Assembly (NCBI GenBank): GCA_043798815.1
Contig: JAZDOH010000022.1
Coordinates: 1-11,925 of the forward strand
Direction: 5' to 3'
Length of the DNA: 11,925 nt
DNA from: JAZDOH01 sp043798815
GTDB taxonomy: Bacteria > Patescibacteriota > Gracilibacteria > UM-FILTER-43-11
In this document: one piece after another, positions 1 to 5,115 of the stretch
Numbering within the stretch: the first letter of the stretch is position 1
Layout: the number at the start of each line of letters is the position of its first letter
Made by a program: the position numbers and the translations under genes
The notes under the pieces: model-generated
Seen by the model: the letters and a program-made list of their open reading frames with translations, nothing else
Told to the model about the DNA's origin: nothing
The model's database searches: none

Positions 1-794
1 GAATTGCGCCACGCCGTCTTTGCGAATCACGATGCGGTCTTTGTAAGCCAAAACAAAACTCTCCTGTCCGTCCACAGTCAGGTTGATGGCGCGATGATCG
101 TCGTCCACCAAAACTTCCACCACTTTGCTATCGGGAATCACGATGGGTCTTTGGGTAAAGCTGTGCGGGCAAATGGGGGTGATGATGAACGCGTTGAGCG
201 AGGGGTACACAATTGGCCCTCCCGCGGCGAGTGAATACGCGGTGGAGCCGGTTGGTGTGGCGATAATCAGTCCGTCCGCGTGGTACGTGGTGAGTTTTCG
301 CTGGTTCACGGTGGTGCGCAGGCGAATGAGGCGGGCAAGATTGCCCTGAGTCACCGCGGCTTCATTGAGCGCGTTGAATTTTTTGACCATGGTTTTTCCC
401 CGCCACACCTGCACTTCAATCATGATACGACGGTCGACGGAATAATCCCCGGCGAAAACTTTGTTGAGGGTGCGGGTAATGCCCGTGGGGGGGATTTCAG
501 ACATGAACCCCAGCGTCCCCATGTTGATGCCAAAAATACGGGTGTTCAGTTTTTTCAGTCGCTGAATGACGGATAAAATGGTGCCGTCTCCCCCATGACC
601 AAGATCAGATCCACCTCTGTTTTTCCACGAACGAATTCCTGATATTTTTTGAGCTTGAGCAGTTCAGCCACCTGGTTCTCCACAAATACGATCTTTCCCT
701 TCCGTTTTAAATACGAATACACCTGACGAAAAACTTTTTCGTGTTTTTCAATGGCGCCCGACGTACGTTTACCAACAATGGCGATTCGTTTCAT
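1..794 (-). CDS. nadK: NAD kinase, frameshifted and cut by the window edge
   Basis: NAD kinase phosphorylates NAD to NADP in the cytoplasm. The ATG at 794-792 opens a frame whose first 67 residues (MKRIAIVGKR..., ending LILVMG) match the family N-terminus, then hits a stop at 557-555. Reading on one base back at the G-run 594-590 restores a continuous frame to the window edge: GGDGT (68-72 of the corrected protein), INMGTLGF, ALNEAA, DGLIIATPTGSTAYS with AAGGPIV, TPICPHS and VDGQ, all hallmark NADK segments. The run has five G where six are needed, so the frame breaks inside the catalytic GGDGT motif. The first ATG of the downstream frame is at 522-520. The start overlaps the glycosyltransferase stop as ATGA, implying translational coupling. 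The identity is secure. Because NADK is normally essential, a homopolymer sequencing error seems more likely than a true pseudogene, but the sequence cannot decide. Confidence 0.88.
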
Positions 795-1903
795 GCGTTG
801 ATTGTATCAAGGATTCTTTGAGCCGTCTTCCCCCAGCTGAAGTTTTTGACCTGCTCAAAACCGCGAGCCCGGAGCTGGCGGCGGTATTCGTCGTTTTCCA
901 GGAGCTGGGTGAGCCCGTCCGCGATGTCCACTGCATCGAACGGATCCACATAATGCACCGCGTCCACACCTAGTTCGGGGATGGCGGTGACACGACTGGC
1001 GAGTACGGGCGTGCCGCATTGCATGGCTTCGAGGAGGGGGAGGCCGAACCCTTCATAAAACGAAGGAAATAAAAATACCTTTGCGCCCTGCATCAGCACA
1101 GCCAAATCATCATCGGGAATGTATTCGAGGAATTTGACGCGGCCGACGAGTTTGAGGTCTTTGACCTTTTGAAAAACCTTTTGGTAATACCAGCCTTTTT
1201 TTCCCGCGATCACAAAACGGTATCGTTGTTGGTTGAAAGGGGAAATCATGCTGTAGGCCGTGAGCGCGCCCGCGATGTTTTTGCGGGGTTCGATGGTTCC
1301 CGCCATCATGATGTAATCTGGATCCAGGTTGTACCGGCGCTGGACTTCCACGATTTTATTCGGATCGAAGAATCGCGCGAATGCGTCGCGCACGCCCGCG
1401 CACACCACGTGGGTTTTGGAGTCCAGGGATAAACGGGGATAACGTTCCAAAAGGTCTTTTTTGGTGTATTCGGAAACCGTAAAAATCCACCGGCTTTTTT
1501 TGACGGCTCCACCCAGCGTGAGTCGCTCTATGATGGTGGCTTTGTGCTGGTGTTTGGCGGGGGATTTGAACGCGACCAAATCATGCACCACCAAACCGAC
1601 TTTTAACCGCTCCGGATCATGCCAAAAAGGAACGATGTAACTTTCCGTCGCAATGTACACGTCCACTTTGTTTTGGAGCATCGATCGATAAAACTTCCAA
1701 TGCCAAAAGGGCCCCCAGCCGCAAACGCGGATCACCTGGACGTTGGGCAGGTGAGTGTAAGCGTTCGGCCAATCGCGATTGGTGTAGAGTAAAAACTCAT
1801 TCTCCCGATCATTGTTCAAAATGCTCCGGAGCACGTTGGCCGTCCAAATCCCCTTCCCCCCCCGTGCCCCATCCACGCCGCGGATGTCGAATGCGATTTT
1901 CAT
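791..1903 (-). CDS. Family 4 (GT-B) glycosyltransferase
   Basis: This 370-residue protein is a retaining GT-B glycosyltransferase that transfers a sugar from a nucleotide-sugar donor, probably to a cell-surface glycan or lipid-linked acceptor. The N-terminal acceptor-side domain covers about 1-190, with the expected glycine-rich start (DIRGVDGARGGKGIW, 6-20) and a VVHDL segment at 105-109. The C-terminal donor domain begins with GTIEPRKN at 202-209. It contains FPSFYEGFGLPLLEAM (279-294), whose E284 and E292 form the E-x7-E signature of family GT4, followed by GTPVLAS and AIPELG. It has no signal peptide or clear membrane span, so it should be cytoplasmic or membrane-peripheral. Sugar and acceptor cannot be deduced. 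It is the first gene of a minus-strand pair with nadK, overlapping by 4 nt (ATGA). The start at 1903 lacks a Shine-Dalgarno sequence and lies just after a TATAGT box, so the mRNA may be leaderless. Confidence 0.9.
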   Translation of the reverse strand: MKIAFDIRGVDGARGGKGIWTANVLRSILNNDRENEFLLYTNRDWPNAYTHLPNVQVIRVCGWGPFWHWKFYRSMLQNKVDVYIATESYIVPFWHDPERLKVGLVVHDLVAFKSPAKHQHKATIIERLTLGGAVKKSRWIFTVSEYTKKDLLERYPRLSLDSKTHVVCAGVRDAFARFFDPNKIVEVQRRYNLDPDYIMMAGTIEPRKNIAGALTAYSMISPFNQQRYRFVIAGKKGWYYQKVFQKVKDLKLVGRVKFLEYIPDDDLAVLMQGAKVFLFPSFYEGFGLPLLEAMQCGTPVLASRVTAIPELGVDAVHYVDPFDAVDIADGLTQLLENDEYRRQLRARGFEQVKNFSWGKTAQRILDTINA

Positions 1904-1911
1904 ACTATATT

Positions 1912-1940
1912 ACTATATAACGAAATAACGATATAACGAA
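1912..1940 (-). promoter_or_regulatory. Possible promoter of the glycosyltransferase-nadK pair
   Basis: On the minus strand TATAGT (1917-1912) is a fair -10 box, with TTCGTT (1940-1935) 17 nt upstream as a weak -35. Transcription would begin near 1905, within a few bases of the ATG at 1903, giving a leaderless or nearly leaderless message. The -35 hexamer lies in one unit of the dyad at 1919-1998. AT-rich sequence makes chance -10 matches common, so confidence is low. Confidence 0.3.
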
Positions 1941-1998
1941 ATAACGATAGATACGAAAGGGCGTACTTGTCGTTATTTCGTTGTCTCGTTATTTCGTT
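1919..1998. repeat. Large interrupted dyad of four 13-bp units
   Basis: Two copies of AACGAAATAACGA (1919-1931 and 1935-1947) are spaced by a 16-bp period. Two copies of the exact reverse complement TCGTTATTTCGTT (1970-1982 and 1986-1998) have the same 16-bp period. Both pairs share one centre (1958.5), so the element is a single dyad with 29-base arms, broken only by a 3-nt internal mismatch (1932-1934 against 1983-1985), around a 22-nt loop. It fills most of the divergent spacer between the glycosyltransferase and the membrane protein. Transcribed from either side it would fold into a long hairpin. In DNA it could act as a symmetric operator or cruciform. It may also belong to a dispersed intergenic repeat family, which one window cannot show. 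Confidence 0.9.
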
Positions 1999-2009
1999 TG
2001 TGTTAGAGT
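1981..2009 (+). promoter_or_regulatory. Weak candidate promoter for the acidic-tail membrane protein
   Basis: TTGTCT (1981-1986) and TAGAGT (2004-2009) are separated by 17 nt, each matching the sigma70 consensus at four of six positions. The predicted start of transcription near 2016 leaves a leader of about 11 nt before the ATG at 2027. The -35 box falls inside the right arm of the dyad. No better pair is visible in the spacer. Confidence 0.25.
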
Positions 2010-2026
2010 GATAGGGAATTTTATTT

Positions 2027-2926
2027 ATGAGTAAATTCCGTCGACTCAAACACACCTTTTTACGGCTCAGCGCGGAGGAGAGAGTAACGCTCATCGGCGG
2101 ACTCCTGGTGCTCGTAGGCGCTTTTTTGCCCTGGTACCAAATCAGCCTTAAGGTGGATTCGCGCAATGTGGTGGAAAATGGGTTTTCCGGAGATTTGGGT
2201 GTGATTGGATTTGTGATTTTCCTGATTACCTTGCTCGCGGTTTTGCAGCTGACCGGAGAACATTTGGGATTTCGCCTGCCCACGTTCGGTTACGCCAAAG
2301 AACGGGTGATTTTGTTTTTGATGGGGCAAAGCGCCTTCATGCTTTTACTCTCCGTGGCCATTTACACCAAACGCTCATTGGATTTTACGGAAGCGGAATT
2401 GAGATTTGGGTTGTACCTGGCTCTGATCGGCGGAATTTTGGGAACTCTCTCGGCTTACGCGTTCACCCAAAAACTAAAAAGAAAAGAGGCTGAATCATTC
2501 TTTAAACACCCTGAAGAGGAAGAATCGGCCGCTTTTGAGCCGGCTCCAGAAGAAGTGGTCACCGAGGCCATGGCCGATGAAGAAGAAAAGCCTGAAGAAG
2601 AACAGATGCAAATCACTGAAATTGTTGAAGAACCGGAACTCGCCCCTGAAGAACCGGAAAGGCCTGAAATCACTGTGACAGAGGTGATTGAAATTGAACC
2701 GGTAACCGAAACCGAGGAAGAAATTAAAGCTGAGGAGGAGGCTGAAGAAGAAGCCGAGAAAGAGGCGCTTGAAGAAGCTTTGGAAGAAGTGATTGAGGAA
2801 GAATTGTTCGAAGAGCCCGCAGCGGCGACCACAGAAGAGGTGGTAGAGGAAGAAGAGGAAAAAGAAGTGAAGAAAGAAAAGAAAAAAGACTCTGGCGCCC
2901 CTTCGATGAATTTTTATGAAGATTAA
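2027..2926 (+). CDS. Four-helix membrane protein with long Glu-rich C-terminal tail
   Basis: A 299-residue protein of no family I recognise. Residues 1-20 are basic. Four hydrophobic segments follow at about 21-39 (ending in FLPWYQ), 57-77, 93-113 and 126-147, so the protein should sit in the cytoplasmic membrane. The loop 149-153 is basic (KLKRK). From about 161 to 281 the chain is extremely rich in Glu with scattered Pro and Ala (EEEE blocks, repeated EEPE/PEEP patterns). It then ends in a lysine-rich block (KKEKKKD, 282-288) and a short tail. By the positive-inside rule both ends should be cytoplasmic, so the acidic tail would be an intracellular low-complexity arm. Purine-rich coding of this tail produces long open frames on the opposite strand that are artefacts. 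Upstream is the large dyad; downstream is the zinc-ribbon gene. The role is unknown; a scaffold or charge-based binding arm is only a guess. Confidence 0.8.
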   Translation: MSKFRRLKHTFLRLSAEERVTLIGGLLVLVGAFLPWYQISLKVDSRNVVENGFSGDLGVIGFVIFLITLLAVLQLTGEHLGFRLPTFGYAKERVILFLMGQSAFMLLLSVAIYTKRSLDFTEAELRFGLYLALIGGILGTLSAYAFTQKLKRKEAESFFKHPEEEESAAFEPAPEEVVTEAMADEEEKPEEEQMQITEIVEEPELAPEEPERPEITVTEVIEIEPVTETEEEIKAEEEAEEEAEKEALEEALEEVIEEELFEEPAAATTEEVVEEEEEKEVKKEKKKDSGAPSMNFYED

Positions 2927-2934
2927 CTGAATGC

Positions 2935-2984
2935 CCAATGACCAATGGCCAATTGGATAATTGGTCATTGACACATTGGCCATT
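2935..2984. repeat. CCAATGA-type short tandem and inverted repeat cluster
   Basis: Three tandem heptamer-like units, CCAATGA (2935-2941), CCAATGG (2942-2948) and CCAATTG (2949-2955), are followed by complementary units. CAATGACCAAT (2936-2946) is an exact inverted repeat of ATTGGTCATTG (2960-2970). AATGGCCAAT (2944-2953) is an exact inverted repeat of ATTGGCCATT (2975-2984). The two pairings have different centres and cannot both form fully. The cluster occupies most of the short gap between the acidic-tail protein and the zinc-ribbon gene. It resembles short tandemly repeated intergenic elements and could also act as a weak processing or termination hairpin. Confidence 0.8.
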
Positions 2985-2994
2985 AAACACTATC

Positions 2995-3300
2995 ATGCCC
3001 TCCTTTGAACAAAAAGTCGGTGAGCCGCAGCCAGTAAACAAGGATTATACGGAAATCATTTACTCGGAACTGCTGATCGATCGCAAATATGTCGACAGCA
3101 CCGGTGTCCCCGCCAAAATTGTCTACTACTGCCCCCAGTGTAAAAAACTGATCACCCCCAAACGGGTTGGGCAAAAATTCCGCTTTAGCTGCGCCGAGTG
3201 TAAAACGGATGCGGCCTTCGGTACCGAAACCTCAATTGCCAGTTACTACCGACTCCCCGGATTCAAAAAATTAGAAAACAATACCAAAAAAGAATCTTAA
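2995..3300 (+). CDS. Small zinc-ribbon protein
   Basis: A 101-residue soluble protein with four cysteines arranged CPQC (46-49) and CAEC (66-69), a CX2C-X16-CX2C spacing that fits a treble-clef or zinc-ribbon zinc site. The residues between are basic (KKLITPKRVGQKFRF), as often seen when such a module contacts nucleic acid. Residues 17-45 are probably a beta-rich lead-in, and the tail is lysine/asparagine-rich. An in-frame ATG exists at 2938, but the bases between it and 2995 belong to the repeat cluster and encode no plausible protein start, so 2995 is chosen. No Shine-Dalgarno sequence is seen. It lies 68 nt after the acidic-tail gene and 21 nt before the lipoprotein gene on the same strand, so the three may share a transcript. 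The function is unknown; nucleic-acid or ribosome binding is inference from the zinc site alone. Confidence 0.75.
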   Translation: MPSFEQKVGEPQPVNKDYTEIIYSELLIDRKYVDSTGVPAKIVYYCPQCKKLITPKRVGQKFRFSCAECKTDAAFGTETSIASYYRLPGFKKLENNTKKES

Positions 3301-3311
3301 GTCTTAACGTT

Positions 3312-3317
3312 TATAAT
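3312..3317 (+). promoter_or_regulatory. Consensus -10 box directly before the lipoprotein start
   Basis: A perfect TATAAT lies four bases upstream of the ATG at 3322. Initiation about seven bases downstream would place the 5' end at or just inside the start codon, implying a leaderless mRNA. No -35 box is visible at 16-18 nt spacing (that sequence is A-rich coding DNA of the zinc-ribbon gene), so it may be weak or fortuitous. Confidence 0.35.
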
Positions 3318-3321
3318 TCTT

Positions 3322-3894
3322 ATGAAAAAACTGGTATTGCTCTTTTTAGTTTTATTGGCCGTGGTGCTTGTGGTGGGCTGCAATGCCCGACGCAATAAAG
3401 GCGAATTCGCCGAAAACGAAACCACCACCGTGGTGACCCCCATTGATGAGGATTCCTCTGAACCTTTGAGCGTGAATGGCGCCGCCAAACTCGCCGACGC
3501 GGGCACCTTGGCCGTAACCTCACCGGAAGGCGGAACATTGGAAACTTCCAAAGTTTATAATGTGATTCGCGGCACCGCGCCCAAAAACACAGCACGAATC
3601 CAAGTGAATGACTTTACCTTAACCAAGTACCGCCCCGGCCAAACCCGATGGAACTACATCGCCTCCACTTACATCAACACTCTAAAACCCGGTGACAATA
3701 GCTACGCCGTCAAAGCCCTCGACTCCACCGGCAAAGTAATCGCCGAAACCAGCTTCAGCATCACTTACAACGCCCCAGAAGTCCCCGTGTTGCCTGGAAC
3801 AGGAAGCCCATTAATGACCTCTTTGATTGTAAGTATCCTTTTGACATTGAGCTGGTTTGGCTTTAAACAATTCACTCTGAAAAGAAATTATTAA
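3322..3894 (+). CDS. Exported lipoprotein with Ig-like domain and C-terminal LPGTG sorting signal
   Basis: This 190-residue protein has a classic export signal: KK at 2-3, a hydrophobic core at 4-18 and a lipobox ending VVG-C with Cys20, which should be lipidated after signal peptidase II cleavage. Residues about 21-60 are a polar linker. Residues about 64-150 (TSPEGG, then IRGTAPKN, RIQVNDF, LKPGDNSYAVKALDSTGK) look like an Ig-like beta-sandwich of the kind found in bacterial surface proteins. The C-terminus has LPGTG at 157-161, a hydrophobic span at 163-181 and a basic tail (KRNY), the layout of a sortase signal with Gly at the variable position. Having both a lipobox and a sorting signal is unusual. 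The protein may instead be held by both membrane segments. No sortase gene is in the window. It follows the zinc-ribbon gene by 21 nt. The partner and exact role are unknown; surface location is well supported. Confidence 0.82.
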   Translation: MKKLVLLFLVLLAVVLVVGCNARRNKGEFAENETTTVVTPIDEDSSEPLSVNGAAKLADAGTLAVTSPEGGTLETSKVYNVIRGTAPKNTARIQVNDFTLTKYRPGQTRWNYIASTYINTLKPGDNSYAVKALDSTGKVIAETSFSITYNAPEVPVLPGTGSPLMTSLIVSILLTLSWFGFKQFTLKRNY

Positions 3895-3928
3895 GCCATT
3901 GAATTGTTTTGGTGTCTAGAGTATTTTG

Positions 3929-3957
3929 TTGACTAGTGAACGCGCGTTTACTATTTT
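3929..3957 (+). promoter_or_regulatory. recA promoter
   Basis: TTGACT (3929-3934) and TATTTT (3952-3957) are separated by exactly 17 nt, a good sigma70-type promoter. Transcription is expected near 3964, leaving a leader of about 25 AT-rich bases before the recA ATG at 3989. A LexA-like box occupies the spacer. Confidence 0.7.
3937..3950 (+). promoter_or_regulatory. LexA-like (SOS) box in the recA promoter spacer
   Basis: TGAACGCGCGTTTA matches the Gram-positive type LexA box CGAACRNRYGTTYC at 12 of 14 positions, missing only the two outermost bases, and has a perfect 10-bp palindromic core AACGCGCGTT. It sits between the -35 and -10 boxes, where repressor binding would block RNA polymerase. 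recA is the canonical SOS gene, so the context strongly favours a true operator. No lexA gene is present in the window. Confidence 0.65.
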
Positions 3958-3988
3958 AAGCGTGAACTTATTTTTTAATTTATTTTTT

Positions 3989-5005
3989 ATGAGCAATAGC
4001 ACTAAAAGCGACGCCATCAAAAGCGCGTTGGCCCAGATCGAAAAGAATTTTGGTCAGGGAACTATTATGAAGCTTGGGGAAGCTTCCAAGGTCAAACTCG
4101 AGACCATTTCTACCGGCTCTATTTCTTTGGATCGGGCGATTGGCGGAGGAATTCCCAAAGGGCGGGTGATTGAGATTTTTGGCCCGGAATCTTCCGGTAA
4201 AACCACACTCGCGCTTCACATCATCGCAGAATCGCAAAAGAAGGGTGGTACGGCCGCGTTTATTGATGCGGAGCACGCGCTCGACCCCCAATATGCCAAA
4301 CGGATCGGGGTGAATATCGACGACTTACTCATTTCTCAACCTGATAGCGGCGAGCAAGCGCTTGAGATTGTGGAAACCCTCACTCGTTCGGGTGGGTTGG
4401 ACGTGATTGTGATCGACTCGGTCGCCGCTCTCACTCCCAAAGCGGAAATTGAAGGAATGATGGGCGACAGCCACATGGGACTCCAAGCTAGGCTGATGAG
4501 TCAGGCTCTGCGCAAACTTACATCGATCATTTCGAAGACGGGTACGTGCGTGATCTTTTTGAATCAACTCCGAATGAAAATCGGTGTGATGTTCGGCAAC
4601 CCGGAAACCACGACGGGGGGCAACGCGCTCAAATTCTACGCTTCTGTTCGATTGGACATTCGCGCCATTGATAAAATCGACACGGGCACGGGGGAAGACA
4701 AACAGTTCACGGGGCGCCGGGTGCGCGTGAAAGTGGTCAAAAACAAGGTGGCTCCCCCCTTTCGCCAGGCTGAATTCGATATCATGTTCAATGAAGGCAT
4801 CAGCAAGTGGGGAGATATTTTGGATACGGCGGTAGCGGAAAAAATCATCAACAAGTCCGGCGCCTTTTACACCTACAAAGTCACCAAGATCGGCCAGGGG
4901 CGGGAAAGCGCCAAAATGGAGCTTACCAAAAACGCCAAATTGGCCGCGGAAATAGAAAAACAGTTACTGGGAATCAAAGAGGAACCCGCAGTCAAGAAGA
5001 TTTAA
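3989..5005 (+). CDS. recA: Recombinase RecA
   Basis: RecA forms ATP-dependent filaments on single-stranded DNA, catalyses strand exchange and promotes LexA autocleavage. The 338-residue length is close to the family norm. The order of motifs is complete: Walker A GPESSGKT (65-72), the catalytic Glu in DAEHALD (E95), Walker B VIVIDSVAAL (139-148), MGLQARLMSQALRKL (163-177, loop L1 side), NQLRMKIGVMFGNPETTTGG (192-211, loop L2) and the C-terminal domain with ISKWGDILD. No intein interrupts it. The ATG at 3989 is chosen because MSNSTKSDAIKSAL is the typical beginning. The frame is open further up to a TTG at 3926, but that lies upstream of the promoter start. No Shine-Dalgarno sequence precedes it, only a T-rich leader. 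It is followed after 110 nt by dnaB. Confidence 0.98.
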   Translation: MSNSTKSDAIKSALAQIEKNFGQGTIMKLGEASKVKLETISTGSISLDRAIGGGIPKGRVIEIFGPESSGKTTLALHIIAESQKKGGTAAFIDAEHALDPQYAKRIGVNIDDLLISQPDSGEQALEIVETLTRSGGLDVIVIDSVAALTPKAEIEGMMGDSHMGLQARLMSQALRKLTSIISKTGTCVIFLNQLRMKIGVMFGNPETTTGGNALKFYASVRLDIRAIDKIDTGTGEDKQFTGRRVRVKVVKNKVAPPFRQAEFDIMFNEGISKWGDILDTAVAEKIINKSGAFYTYKVTKIGQGRESAKMELTKNAKLAAEIEKQLLGIKEEPAVKKI

Positions 5006-5050
5006 ATCTTAGACCTTGCCTGTTGGGGTTGGCCGCGAGTAAACTTTGAT

Positions 5051-5111
5051 CTTGCCCGCCATAGGCGGGCAGGCCTACTCTCCCTCATTCGTAGGGAGCA
5101 CGGTGGGCAAG
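5051..5111 (+). promoter_or_regulatory. Structured dnaB leader with two exclusive foldings
   Basis: TGCCCGCC (5053-5060) can pair with GGCGGGCA (5064-5071) as an 8-bp hairpin with a three-base loop. The same bases, as CTTGCCCGCC (5051-5060), can instead pair with GGTGGGCAAG (5102-5111), ten pairs including one G-U, ending four bases before the dnaB ATG. A third stem, CTCCCT/AGGGAG (5080-5085 with 5093-5098), fits either state. The purine stretch GGTGGG, the only Shine-Dalgarno-like sequence before dnaB, is buried in the long-range form. This may be a translational switch, a recA-side terminator-like hairpin, or a dispersed palindromic repeat. Confidence 0.5.
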
Positions 5112-5115
5112 ACTT

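Noticed and set aside
4..576. Plus-strand open frames across 4-576
   Set aside because: They lie opposite the NAD kinase, whose C-terminal motifs read clearly on the minus strand.
590..596. Programmed -1 frameshift site in nadK
   Set aside because: The bases do not form an X-XXY-YYZ heptamer in the upstream frame, and no downstream pseudoknot was identified; an indel is simpler.
1919..1998. CRISPR array
   Set aside because: Units are 13 bp with 3-bp gaps and face each other; there are no spacers of CRISPR length and no cas genes.
2938..2994. Upstream in-frame ATG for the zinc-ribbon protein
   Set aside because: The 19 extra codons consist almost wholly of the CCAATGA repeat cluster, so the start at 2995 is preferred.
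2455..3041. Minus-strand frames rich in Ser or Phe opposite the Glu-rich tail
   Set aside because: They are direct by-products of the purine-rich low-complexity coding of the acidic tail and have no independent support.
3926..3988. TTG start extending RecA by 21 residues
   Set aside because: It lies inside the promoter, upstream of the predicted transcription start, and RecA normally begins as at 3989.
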